Source of the DNA: Tiliqua scincoides
Taxonomy: Eukaryota > Chordata > Lepidosauria > Squamata > Scincidae
Reading direction: 5' to 3'
Length of the DNA stretch: 64,000 bases
Assembly (NCBI RefSeq): GCF_035046505.1
Contig: NC_089822.1
Span: forward strand, 103,548,659 to 103,612,658
Numbering within the stretch: position 1 is the stretch's first letter; the number at the start of each line of letters is the position of its first letter. This document shows positions 12,451 through 23,582 of this stretch, piece after piece. Position numbers and translations under genes: made by a program. Below the pieces are notes generated by a model. It saw only the letters and a program-made list of their open reading frames with translations. It had not been told where the DNA came from and made no database searches.

Positions 12451-13487
12451 GTAAGGCTCTAGCATTCATCTTGTTGCAAAACTGAAGTCAGTATGTTGAA
12501 CTGGTTTTAGCTGAAATGTAGAAGATGATTCTGTGGCTTATAAGAACTAAAGTTGGCCTTTGCACATACGGGGTGGGGATGGGAGAATCTTTCTGGTGAT
12601 AAGCATGATAAGTCTCAGATGTTCCAATAAAAGATATTAGAATTTTAATAGACATGTTGCTTTATTAAAACTCATACAGTCAGTGAACAGACTTATTAAA
12701 TCACTTGAATAAATTAAACTTTTTGTACCAATAACTCTGAGGAGAAAAAAGCATACTTTTTGCTTTTAAAATAATTTAACCAGCAATTATTAATGTTTTG
12801 CATCTGTTGTGCAACAAGAGTCTGTTCTCATTTGCAGAATCAGCAGTTCTTGAGGGGTGGAGGGGTGCAGAGTGTCACCCTCTGGTAGGAGGAGCGGAAG
12901 AAATGATTCTAGGGTGGTACTGGTAGCCCACAATTTTTGAAAATACATATGGGTTTTTAAAAGTTAAAATTACAAAATTTTGATATTAAGTTACAAAAGT
13001 GCCCCGGATTGGGGCAGGGGAACAGATTTTCTTGTTTCCAAACACTTTTATTACATTAATCTGAATCAGTGAAATGTTTCCGCACTGGGATTAAATAAAG
13101 CGTAATCTGTAGATCCTGCTTTCCAGCTTTAGTTTTGTACACTTCCTAATTGAAAAATGAAGTTTTGACAAATTGTATTGTTTTGAAGAATTGTAAGAAC
13201 TGAATCACATTGCTCAATGGAAGAATGAACTGTAGTTTTTCACAAAAGTGAATTATCTCTGCACATCTGGGTGCTGTGCCTATGCTGAAAAGATTTCCTT
13301 AAGTCAGTCAAACACCATCTTTCTCCCTTTTCGTCAGCTTGGTGCACACACAGAAGACTGTGCACAGGCTAGCGTAAGCATGGGAGGTCTGTGTGCAATA
13401 CTGCTCCAAACATCATGCAGAGATGGAGGAGGACTGAAAGGCGGGGGTATTGAATGCATGCTTAGATCTCCCATTCTCCTAAATGAT
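12451..13487. other. WARS2 intron 3, unassigned part
   Basis: No gene or repeat recognised between exon 3 and the GC-rich element at 13488. Confidence 0.45.
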
Positions 13488-13938
13488 GGGCGGCCAAGTC
13501 CTATCCCCAGTGGCTGCACTGGGTGCAGCAGCACCGTAATGGCTGCCGCAGCATCCAGCGGCACCGCTGAGGCCGGAGGTCTCCTTGGGGGGAGCCTCAG
13601 GAACTGCATTAGCTATTCTGCCAGTGCAGACTTGAGAGCCTCGATGTAGGGCTTTGCAGCCAGACACGGAGGATAGAATACGACGGAGCAGGGCTCCACT
13701 GCTCCCATCTCCTCCCGCCCCAGTTCTGCTCCCTGCCCCGCCCTCCCCCGCCCTGGAAATACTCAGCACCAGCCAGTGCTGCAGGAGCGCTGGTCGGCCC
13801 TCCACCTGGTGCTGAGGCTCTGCACTGACTGGCGCTGGCTCAGTGCCAGCGGCCCCTGCTCTCCGAGTGCTGCAGACATGCCTTGCGGCACATGTGCAAC
13901 ACCCAGTGCTGGCACTGAGGTTGCACAGAATTGGGCCT
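13488..13938. mobile_element. GC-rich non-autonomous element, about 450 bp, with P180-like ends
   Basis: A GC-rich island within an AT-rich intron. Its ends read GGCCAAGTCCTATCC on the left and CAGAATTGGGCC on the right, resembling the inverted termini of the shorter P180 elements (for example 61001-61179), and the inside is rich in CAGTGCTGGCACTGA-like words. It may be a longer member of that family. The open frames on both strands have no family resemblance. Confidence 0.4.
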
Positions 13939-14814
13939 TCACTGTGTGTCTAGGTACATGTGTAGATGGAGAAGCATGTCGCAGAAATAGGACTCAGTTG
14001 AACCTGCTACTGCTGTCAAAAATATTTACTTACCACTTTTCAACATCAGAAAAATCACAATTTACTTAGTGAACCTGTGGGACTCTGTGATGTGCTGGAT
14101 CATGTTCTTCACTTTTCCAAAATCTTATTTTTCCCCTGATGAAAGTTGAAACAAACAAACAAAATTTACACTATTGTGTTTTGTTTCTATTTTTCAGATG
14201 TAGAACAAATAACCAAATACAGATTAATGACTCGAAAAGATGAACAAAAAAATATTAAAATTCACAAACCAGTGTTTAAATACGGCCTTTCCTAATCCGC
14301 ACATGCAAAGTTTCAAAGTATTATATCTGATGTCTTAACTTATTGATGTCTTAATATGTATTGCCGGTTTCAAAAAGGAAAAAAAAAGGCCTTTTAATTT
14401 TTCTGGTGTTGTGTACAGTGATCTAATAGAACCTGTATCACCCAGAAAACACAGCCATGTATTGTTGATGACCTCTGTGGAGGTCAGGATCACATGGAAA
14501 TCTCTTTGCCTTCCCCCTGCACCTTACATCTGAAATGGTGCTCTCCCTGTCTGCTCATGCTTGGGGCAGATGGGAAGATTTTAAATGCCTAGAATTTTTT
14601 TTTATGATATAAAATATCAGTAGAGTAAAACATTCAGCTCAAAACACCTCGGTGCTTGTCCAATAATTATTTTGCATGGAAATGGAGTATGGCTGTTCCA
14701 AACCTTATCTTGTATGCTGTATCAAATTTCTAAAGGGAAAGTGCAGGAAATAATTTTGAAACCCCTTGCTTAGGTGACTTTTAAATTTCCATATGCAACA
14801 TTTCACATCTTCTT

Positions 14815-14898
14815 ATAGTGCGATCCTATACATGTCTGCCCAGAAATAAACCCATGAGTCTTACTCCCTGGTACGTGTGTGTACAGTTGCAGCCTTAG
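14815..14898 (-). mobile_element. P92 element copy (reverse orientation)
   Basis: P92 denotes a near-palindromic repeat of about 92 bp which in forward orientation starts GGCTGCAATCCTATCCACAC, carries GGGAGTAAGCCCCATTGA in the middle, then GGGACTTACTTCTGAGTAGA, and ends ATAGGATTGGGCTCT. This copy is reversed and clearly diverged. Confidence 0.75.
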
Positions 14899-15045
14899 GT
14901 TATGAAAGAATGGTTTAACTTTAGCCTGATCAAAATGATTTTGCTCGGGATTAAAAATAAATAAAATATTTTGCTCAGGATTAAAAATAAATTAAAAATA
15001 AAGTATTCGCCAAGTTGGTATGACTTACTTTTTCTCTTTAAATAG

Positions 15046-15131
15046 ATAAAGAATGCCAGTCAAATGAATGAAGGAACAGTTGGTCTGTTCACCTATCCTG
15101 TCCTTCAAGCTGCAGATATTCTTCTCTACAA
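15046..15131 (+). CDS. WARS2: WARS2 exon 4
   Basis: 86-nt exon, phase 0 in and 2 nt overhang out, acceptor TTTAAATAG and donor GTAAGA. It encodes IKNASQMNEGTVGLFTYPVL followed by QAADILLY and the first two bases of K. GLFTYPVLQAADILLY is the strongly conserved TrpRS segment that lines the tryptophan pocket. The preceding residues are more variable between species. Confidence 0.95.
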
Positions 15132-15507
15132 GTAAGAATTTCATCTGTTTGCAAAGGAAGGTCTGGGGTGGTGGGGAGGTCACTGATATAATAAATGAGG
15201 ATGAATATGGAGGTGACTTGGAATAGATTATTTTGGAGCAGCTTAGTCATGGTGCAGTTGTTCCTGGGTTCTGTAATGGCATGTTTGACAGGATATCCAA
15301 CATGTATATGGACATTAGTATAGTAACTACCATCCATCATCTTCTGAAATAGCTTGAGCTAGCAGGTGTGAACTGAGAAGGGGAAGGGGAGACCTGATGT
15401 CTTTTATCCTCTGTGATTATCATCTCAGTGGTAGCAGGAATTGTGCCAACCTGTGTATGGTTTAAGTGTTACTGATTTGCTATAAGCGTTTGGGTTTTAA
15501 TTGAAAG

Positions 15508-15626
15508 GTCAACACATGTCCCTGTTGGAGAAGATCAAGTCCTGCACTTGGAACTGACCCAAGATGTAGCCCGCCGCTTCAACAAGAAATACGGGGAATT
15601 CTTTCCAGTGCCCAAAGCCATTTTAA
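15508..15626 (+). CDS. WARS2: WARS2 exon 5
   Basis: 119-nt exon, 1 base completing the K codon at its start and a 1-nt overhang at its end, acceptor TTGAAAG and donor GTGAGT. It encodes [20 protein letters not shown] then [24 protein letters not shown] is the TrpRS/TyrRS signature near the active site, and [13 protein letters not shown] is nearly unchanged from human. Intron 4 is only 376 nt. Confidence 0.95.
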
Positions 15627-15999
15627 GTGAGTAAGAAGTGTAACATCTCTGCAAAATGAGGTGATCGTGAGTAAAGTGAGTTCATTGTGTGTGGGTGGAG
15701 GGAGGGGCAGGGATGCACTTGTGGATGGAAAAGTAGAAGAGATGACCTGATATCAAAGTAAACAAGTAGAAAGGAAATGCGAGCCCATGAAATGGAGCTC
15801 TTGAAAAAATAATGCAAGACTACATGGATGCGCTGTCACCTTTAGAAAGACATGGTGCTTGGTGCCTGCTGTTTGAGTATGAGACTTTGTCCTTGAAACT
15901 TTTCAGAGGCACGTGCAAAGCGTGTGTCTTCTACCAGATATAGAAATTTTTGTATAGCCCGTTAAAGCTGTTTAAACACACACACACTACCCTCTACCT

Positions 16000-16339
16000 C
16001 AAGGGTGTCACACTCATTTCATACCGAGGGCCGAATGGCATTCATGATTCCTGCTGAGGGCCTGTAGTGATGTCGTTAGGCAGGAAGTGATGTCATTAAA
16101 CAACTCATGACCAAAAATAAGCACTTTTTCTCACTTAGGAATTCATTAACTACAAATGGCAGAAGAGAAAACACGCAGGTCTTTATCATATTTCAAGATA
16201 TGGGAGAGCCCAATTTTCATGTGCGCTGTCCTTATAAGCAGTAACACCTCAGCACTGCTCAGCAGCTGAGAGCATGAGGGCCAGAAAAAAGCTTCTGCGG
16301 GCTGCATCCAGCCCCCGGGCCTTATGTTTGACACCCCTG
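16000..16339. mobile_element. hAT-type non-autonomous element with perfect 8-bp target duplication
   Basis: Left end CAAGGGTGTCACACTCATTT, right end TTTGACACCCCTG, a hAT-type inverted pair. CTCTACCT stands immediately on both sides (15992-15999 and 16340-16347). Inside are AAGTGATGTCATTAA-type words shared with the copy at 58793-59364. It lies in WARS2 intron 5 and has no transposase. Confidence 0.85.
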
Positions 16340-16366
16340 CTCTACCTGTATACCAATTGTATTATT

Positions 16367-16392
16367 ATTTTTTTTTTTGGGGGGGGGGGGGG
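16367..16392. repeat. Poly-T followed by poly-G run
   Basis: About ten T followed by about fourteen G within intron 5. Such runs are error-prone in sequencing, so the exact length is uncertain. Confidence 0.8.
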
Positions 16393-16947
16393 TCCACGTT
16401 TTTCTTAACATCCAAAATTCTGCAAAACAAGGAGTCAAAGCTTTCAAGAGAGAATCTTAAGCTGTTGGTTGTTGAAAGATAATAAAACCTTGCCCTCTCT
16501 AACAAAGATGGTGCATGCAGCACAGCGGGGGAATGTGGGAATGTGGGTTCTCTAATGATAAGGTATGGGTTTGAGTGGCAAGGCTGTCCTGAAGACAGCA
16601 ATTAACTTAGTCTGTTCCAAGCTTTTAGTTGTTCTTGGAGAAAAAAGAGCTGTGGTGCCTTGTTAGATAAATTTTGGAGGTGGATATTCAGCAAAGCAAA
16701 AGGGGCTAATGATCAGAGTCAGGCAAGGGGTGCTTAGTGAAAGGTGTGTTACGTAAAAATAATACCTAGCATTTATACTATGTTTTCACACATGCAAATT
16801 GCTTCAGGCCATATTTTGTAATCCTTACAAATCTTGTAAAATAGTATGATCGTTCCATATTGCAAGTTGTGGAGGGTAGGCTAAGAGAATGACTCAGCTA
16901 AGACCACCTAGTGAGTTCATAGGAGAAGTAATATTTGACTTGTTACT

Positions 16948-17040
16948 AAGGCTGCAGTCCTAAATGCAATTACCTGGGAGTAAGCCCCATTGAACACAGT
17001 GGGAGTTACTTCTGAGTAGATGTATGCAAGATTGCTCTGT
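16948..17040 (+). mobile_element. P92 element copy, TA-flanked
   Basis: Forward copy with GGGAGTAAGCCCCATTGA in the centre. TA precedes the element and TA follows it at about 17040-17041, consistent with insertion into TA. It lies 62 bp upstream of the acceptor of WARS2 exon 6. Confidence 0.8.
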
Positions 17041-17102
17041 AAGTCTCTTGGCCACTATGTTTCATGCTCTCTTGGGTAATTCCCATCTTTCTTAATTTTT
17101 AG

Positions 17103-17551
17103 CTACAAGCAAGAAGGTGAAGTCCCTCAGAGATCCCACATCCAAGATGTCAAAATCGGACCCTCAGAAGTTGGCCACTGTAAACATTACAGATAGCCCT
17201 GAGGAGATCATGCTGAAATTCCGAAAGGCTCTCACAGACTTCACTTCTGAGGTGACCTATGACCCAGATAGCCGCCCAGGTGTCTCCAACCTTGTGGCCA
17301 TTCACTCTGCCATCACAGGGCTGAGCACGGAGGAAGTGGTGCGCCACAGTGTTGGCCTTGACACTGCCCACTACAAGGGAGTGGTAGCAGAGGCTGTAAT
17401 TGAAAAACTGGCACCGATCAGGAGTGAATTCAAGAGACTAAAAGGTGACAGATCTTACTTGGAGAAGGTTTTGTGGACTGGTGCAGAAAAGGCCAAAGAA
17501 CTTGCAGCCCCTGTGTATCAGGAAGTCAGAAGACTGGTGGGATTGCATTAA
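17103..17551 (+). CDS. WARS2: WARS2 exon 6 (last): KMSKS exon and stop
   Basis: Terminal coding exon, acceptor TTAATTTTTAG, 2 bases completing a T codon, then 148 codons and TAA at 17549-17551. It encodes [17 protein letters not shown], where KMSKS is the second class I signature that stabilises the adenylate transition state, followed by the helical C-terminal part that contacts tRNA ([45 protein letters not shown]). The length of the end matches the human protein. The five visible exons total 993 nt with no frameshift, so the gene looks functional. Confidence 0.97.
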
Positions 17552-19300
17552 TGGTACAAGAAACCAGCTTTTCATGCCTCAAGTTGATTTTGGTCATCTT
17601 TTGCCCCCAGTCTCAAGGTCCTAGTTTGTCTTTGGATCCACAAGAGGATTTATAGTCAAATCATTCCCTCACACCCATTAACTTAATAGGACCAGCTGGG
17701 AGCTTCCAGAGAGCCATACAAAGCAGAAGTACAATCTCCTCCATGGGTCCCCCTCCCTTTTGTGAGCTGGCTCAACAACACAATTTCTGTTAGGTCAGAA
17801 CCTGTCTTTCATTACTTGTCTTTTCTTGGGAAAGAACCTATACAAACAGCAATACGTATCTAGCCTAAGTTTGAACTCCTTAGTATCTGCCAGGTGAAGT
17901 GTTTCTCAGAGTGTTTGCTAAACAGGAGTCAGCCCTACCATCGGATCTAGTTGGTCTCTTTGGCAGGTGAAGATGGCTTCTTCAGCTACATATTATGGTC
18001 AAATGCAAATACCTGAGTACAAAATCCATGCAGACCACCTCACTACTGTAGGGTATGTGAAGGAGGGAGAGAAGGAATGAAAATTGCCCAGGAGATCTGA
18101 ATGCATTTAGTGGGTATGTTGCCAAATTGAGGGAAGGTGCGGTTTATAAGGAGAAGATGGGAGAAGCTGCCTTGACAGAACAGTCTCTGATTTGTGATTC
18201 ATGTGTGTTTTTTGTATATTACAAAATTAGACCTGTCCAGGGATCCTTGAAGCCTGTTTCACGGTCTGTAGAAGTGATGAGCAAGTGGCAGCAACCCAGC
18301 TGACTGATCCCAGAAATATCCAGTCTCTCAAGTCTCTACTTGACCATCTGCCCGGGGCCTCTTTCCCACTTTGATCCTTGCATGTAACAGTGCCAGGTCA
18401 CAATCTGGAGAGTGTCTTCCTTTTGAAAAGTCCTAGGTGAAGAGGGAAAAACATAGCTGCAGCTTCTCCAGCCTGCTCCTCCCGGTTAGCTCTTCAACTG
18501 GTCATCTTTCCTGACTTCCCCACCCTCCACAGTAGGATAGCTATGGAGGCTTGCTCATGACTATGTGTGGCTGAGGAGGACAGATGGAAAGAGAAGCAAT
18601 GGGTGGGGAGCAGGTGGAAGAAGCTGTGGTTTCTTTAATTTCCCCTTCCATCTGGAACTTTAAAGGTATCCTCATATCTTGCAGATTTCCATCTGGTAGC
18701 TCAACTTACTTTTGATTTCCTCTTTTCCAAAGATAGACAAACTCTCCAGGCGCACTTAAGTGTTGTGTGCGTGTGCGGAGGGGGAAAGACATTCAGAACT
18801 CTTCCTTCTGTGAAGGGATGACTCCTTGCAAAAACAGAATACCACCAGTTAGTGGTGGACATCAACAAAGGGCAGCAGTTATAGCCAAATGACCTTTTTC
18901 CTGCAAAAAGGTGTTCCTATCATGAGAGAGCAACTTCAGCAGTCACACACTTTTGTTTCCTCAATCTCAAAACCAGAAGAGCCAGATAAACTGCTGATGG
19001 AAAAAGACGAGTGGAAGAGGTCATCAATAGCTTGCTTTCCGGTCACTGTATCATGTTTATTGCTCTGATCTCGCAGCTGCCTTTTTAACCACTGTGTTAT
19101 AATCTGTGGCTTCCATACTGTCATGGTGGAGGCTGGCAATATAGCAAACAATGAAGAGAGAACCTGTGCTGATTGTCTCTTTCTGGAGAGTCTTCTGGAC
19201 ATTGAAATTTATAATAAAACATTGAGCTCCTGCTGCTGCTGAATCAACAGGAGCTTATGAATGACGTTATGATAGAAAATAATAAAATTGTCACATTCTG
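17552..19300 (+). other. WARS2: Probable WARS2 3' UTR with candidate polyadenylation signals
   Basis: Non-coding sequence after the stop. The first AATAAA I find is at 19213-19218, with a second at 19281-19286, which would give a 3' UTR of about 1.7 kb. Neither is followed by an obvious GT-rich element, so the end point is tentative. No transposon is recognised in this stretch, in keeping with a transcribed UTR. Confidence 0.4.
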
Positions 19301-20564
19301 GCTGATGACTGAAGGGGAGAAATAATGGCTCAGATTCTTTATTCCAATGAATTATAAGGCAGAAAAATAACTACTCCATGTCTCAGACCATAACAGAGAG
19401 AGGCTTTTAATCCATAGCTTTATTTTTCAGTAACTTAGTATATCTTCATGTTGGTAATTTTGCTATAGGCCTTCTGTTTCCACCTCAAAAAAATCAGTAC
19501 GTACAGTAGGCCATATTTGTGCTTGATGCATAGATGTTTTTACTGATAGCTGGTCAATACACTGACAGAGGTTTGGTGCAAAAGACCTACAGCGCTACAA
19601 CTTCCTACAGGGAGGGAAGGAAGGAATATTTTAGCAATGTTGGCAAGATGGTAAAGAAGCATAGGAGGACGGTTGGAGCTGAGAAACAGATTTGAAAGTA
19701 ATCAGACTTTAAATCATAATTAGCAGTATATGAGCAGTTATTTTATCTTAAAATATACGGAAGTTGAGCAAAAGAATACCTTGAGCCCAAGTAAAACCAT
19801 TTTTAAAAATGAGAATAACAGTGTGTTCTCCACCAGAGGAACCACACACATTCTGAAATCAGGATTCTAGAGCTTATGATTATGGCCTCTTGGTAGAAGA
19901 CAGACTGCTCCAGAGCCCCCCAAAACTTTGAGTATAACTGTGCCAAAGCCGCAATTCTGGATCCTGCAGAAGAAAAGCAAAATGCAGAATGTTCTCTTGA
20001 AAGAAGCCAGTGTAGCCTACCCCTCCCCATCAAGTTGCCTCTGTAGTCAGGGTACCCCTGCTGTGCTGAGCATGCTGTAGTGCAGCAGACTCAACCCACT
20101 AATAGAGCCCTTCGGAGCTTCATTTCAACAGCCTCCTCTTGCCAGTATCCCAGATGTCTACTGTTTGACAGCAGATGCACACATGATTGCATATGGTGTC
20201 CACCGCATCAACACAAAGAATTACAGTCATTTAAAAAAAAAAAAGTTCTGTACCCAGGCAGTCCAAACTTAACGCCAAGAAAACTGGGATTCTGCAGACT
20301 TTCTAAATTGTACAAATATGCGTAATTCACGTTGTGTGATTCTGGTTTTGCTGCTCAGGGCAGGAGTGATGTGACTGAAGGCTCCCCTTGTGACTCTTGA
20401 AAACTGATCTGCTTCTTTGTTTTTAGCAGGTATTGCTCACACAGTTTTTCAAGCATATCTTCACACCGCTAAGGATTAGAGAGTTACTTTTTAAAACAAA
20501 AAAGGAAAGCTCAGTTTCTTGGGAGGCTGAGTTGTGCACCCACAGTACCGCTTTAAGGCCTATC
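19301..20564. other. Intergenic stretch after WARS2, unassigned
   Basis: No exon or repeat family recognised. It includes a short poly-A run near 20231-20243. Confidence 0.45.
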
Positions 20565-20572
20565 CCTTAAGC

Positions 20573-20800
20573 CAGTGATTTTCAATCTTTTTCATCTCAT
20601 GGCACACTGACAGGGCATTAAAATGGTCAAGGCACACCATCAGGTTTTTGACAATTGACAAGGCACACTATGCTGCCACTGGGAGGCCACATCCCCCATT
20701 GGCCCTACTAATAAATGACCTTCCCCCAAATTCCAGTGGCACACCTGTGGACCACTTGTGGCACACCAGTGTGCCACAGCACAGTGGTTGAAAATGGCTG
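20573..20800. mobile_element. hAT-type non-autonomous element with perfect 8-bp target duplication, 228 bp
   Basis: Left end CAGTGATTTTCAATC, right end GGTTGAAAATGGCTG, inverted. CCTTAAGC is duplicated exactly at 20565-20572 and 20801-20808. Internal words such as GGCACACCAGTGTGCCACAG identify the same family at 28140-28493 (reversed) and 33121-33310. Confidence 0.9.
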
Positions 20801-20945
20801 CCTTAAGCCCCCAAGAGCTGCTCGTTTTGGTGTGCACTAGCAAGTCTGTCTGTTGTGCTACTGTGTTGGGATGAAAAGACCTGTTCATTCTGTTAACCTA
20901 CTGCAAGGAAGCATCACATTTTGATGTGATGTCACTGCTTTATGC

Positions 20946-21017
20946 ACTGAAACTGACATCAAAAATTATCATAAGCGCCCGTCACTACTGAAACTGACAT
21001 CAAAAATTATCATAAGC
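20946..21017 (+). repeat. 41-bp tandem duplication next to a LINE junction
   Basis: The 31-base word starting ACTGAAACTGACATCAAAAA occurs at 20946-20976 and again at 20987-21017, 41 bp apart and identical. The second copy runs directly into the truncated 5' side of the CR1 LINE. Confidence 0.8.
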
Positions 21018-22236
21018 ACCAGTCAGGGAATTAGAGGACAGGTCCTCTCCTGGATTGAGAACTGGTTGGAGGCCAGGAAGCAGAGAGTGGGTGTCAATGG
21101 GCAATTTTCACAATGGAGAGAGGTGAAAAGCGGTGTGCCCCAAGGATCTGTCCTGGGACCGGTGCTTTTCAACCTCTTCATAAATGACCTGGAGACAGGG
21201 TTGAGCAGTGAAGTGGCTAAGTTTGCAGACGACACCAAACTTTTCCGAGTGGTAAAGACCAGAAGTGATTGTGAGGAGCTCCAGAAGGATCTCTCCAGAC
21301 TGGCAGAATGGGCAGCAAAATGGCAGATGCGCTTCAATGTCAGTAAGTGTAAAGTCATGCACATTGGGGCAAAAAATCAAAACTTTAGATATAGGCTGAT
21401 GGGTTCTGAGCTGTCTGTGACAGATCAGGAGAGATATCTTGGGGTGGTGGTGGAGAGGTCGATGAAAGTGTCGACCCAATGTTCAGCGGCAGTGAAGAAG
21501 GCCAATTCTATGCTTGGGATCATTAGGAAGGGTATTGAGAACAAAACGGCTAGTATTATAATGCCGTTGTACAAATCTATGGTAAGGCCACACCTGGAGT
21601 ATTGTGTCCAGTTCTGGTCGCCGCATCTCAAAAAAGACAGAGTGGAAATGGAAAAGGTGCAAAAGAGAGCGACTAAGATGATTACGGGGCTGGGGCACCT
21701 TCCTTATGAGGAAAGGCTACGGCGTTTGGGCCTCTTCAGCCTAGAAAAGAGACGCTTGAGGGGGGACATGATTGAGACATACAAAATTATGCAGGGGATG
21801 GACAGAGTGGATAGGGAGATGCTCTTTACACTCTCACATAATACCAGAACCAGGGGACATCCACTAAAATTGAGTGTTGGGCGGGTTAGGACAGACAAAA
21901 GAAAATATTTCTTTACTCAGCGTGTGGTTGGTCTGTGGAACTCCTTGCCACAGGATGTGGTGCTGGCATCTAGCCTAGATGCCTTTAAAAGGGGATTGGA
22001 CAAGTTTCTGGAGGAAAAATCCATTATGGGGTACAAGCCATGAGGTGTATGCGCAACCTCCTGATTTTAGAAATGGGTTATGTCAGAATGCCAGATGCAA
22101 GGGAGGGCACCAGGATGAGGTCTCTTGTTATCTGGTGTGCTCCCTGGGGCATTTGGTGGGCCGCTGTGAGATACAGGAAGCTGGACTAGATGGGCCTATG
22201 GCCTGATCCAGTGGGGCTGTTCTTATGTTCTTACAG
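21018..22236 (+). mobile_element. CR1-type LINE, 5'-truncated, with an uninterrupted 325-codon RT frame
   Basis: Open frame 21066-22043 encodes the carboxyl half of a CR1-type reverse transcriptase: VKSGVPQGSVLGPVLFNLFI, then FADDTKLF (the catalytic FADD box), LSRLAEWAAKWQMRFNVSKC, YLGVVVERSMKVSTQCS, RPHLEYCVQFWSPHLKKD, ERLRRLGLFSLEKRRLRGDM and KRKYFFTQRVVGLWNSLPQD. Endonuclease and the first RT motifs are missing. The 3' UTR (22044-22236) ends TTCTTATGTTCTTA. The uninterrupted frame and close similarity to other copies suggest a young insertion; truncation makes it incapable of independent movement. Confidence 0.92.
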
Positions 22237-22444
22237 GGCAGCTTTTCAGAAAGTCTTGAATCTCAGGAATGCTGCCTCTTGAAGCAAAGCGGGAGGAGGC
22301 TTCCCTCTCTTCCCCCCCAAAGATTTGTTATGTTCAGCTCCATTTTCACTCTGTCTTCAATTGCCTCCTCTGCAGACCAAGCCTTGACAGTCTGGGTAGA
22401 AGGCACTGGCTGTAGTGCTGCAGGTATGTAGTTACTCAAGGTAG

Positions 22445-22460
22445 CCACCAGGGGCCAGTA
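22445..22460 (+). promoter_or_regulatory. CTCF-like motif
   Basis: CCACCAGGGGCCAGTA matches the vertebrate CTCF core CCACCAGGGGGCGCTA at 13 of 16 positions by eye. It lies between WARS2 and TBX15, just right of the CR1 copy. A single motif match is weak evidence of binding. Confidence 0.3.
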
Positions 22461-22954
22461 GAGTCTAAAATCCAGGATTTTCAGTACCCTCCTATCTCCC
22501 TCCTATCTCCTACAGTTTCTGAAAGCCCTGGAGTGATTCATTAGTGCTCCAGTCTTAGCACTCGTTCATATACTCTATACTGCATAGCTTAGGTTTGCCA
22601 CCAAGCAAATGCTCATCAGGGAGCTGCAACCAGTCCTGCCCTTCTGATATGCACCTGCGTATGACGGGCATGTTTTTAAAGCACCTGTTTGTCACGTTGA
22701 CACTTCCCATTTTTAGGCACACACCTAGAACATGCCATGTGTGAAGTAGCCCCTAAGCAAGCTGTTCGAGTAAGCCTTTTCTGGCTTGCAGCATTCTCAT
22801 TCTCCAAACGAGGCATGGGCTGACCTTTTGGATTTGAATGCAAGGGATATTTTGAGAACCACAGAGAAGTTCTCAAGTCAGAGGGCGTGGAAAACATTTT
22901 TGTGGTTTGTATGTGGTGCTCCTACCTGCTTCGTGTTGTTGGAAGCCACAATGG

Positions 22955-22956
<2 letters not shown>

Positions 22957-23006
<50 letters not shown>
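22957..23006 (+). repeat. (GT)n microsatellite
   Basis: About 25 uninterrupted GT units. Confidence 0.97.
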
Positions 23007-23011
<5 letters not shown>

Positions 23012-23582
23012 TTACTATAAATAAAAGGCATGCATTTCTAAATATAGGAATCTGCCCCTAAATTGACAAACTAAAGAGGAGTGCAGGCAGGCAAAAGGAA
23101 GGAAATGTTTTCTCAAGTTCTCGAATTTTCTCACAACTTAAGTAGAGCCTCCTGTGGAAATCGGTTTTCCTACATGTTGTCACATGCTGGATCAGCAGGG
23201 GGGGGAGGGTATATGCGGGCTGCACAGCAGCGCAGATCCACTGTCAACAGTGTGCTGCTTTTCATTCTATTGAGAATACGCATTTGGATGCACACGTTTG
23301 TGTGCCCTGGAAAGCAATGCAGTGCTGCTTTTGTGCTCTGAATGTCACCTGCGCATCTCTGACATGCTGAGGTTCCTGATCCAGCAAGTGAAGATGCATG
23401 AAAGAACCTTCTGCCAGAGAATCTCCTTTATGATTTGGGCACCTGCATTCATGGGGTGAGCTCTGGGGAATCATTTAGCTTGAGCAGAGGGACCTGAGCA
23501 GTGAATCTCCTTTTGGGAGCATGGATTGGCCCTAGAGAGCTGGTTTGCAAAGCCAGGTTCTTACCTCCCCTTTGAATGGCAT

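Noticed and set aside
21066-22043. 325-codon frame as a host gene
   Set aside because: The FADD box and the downstream CR1 3' end show it is a truncated LINE reverse transcriptase.
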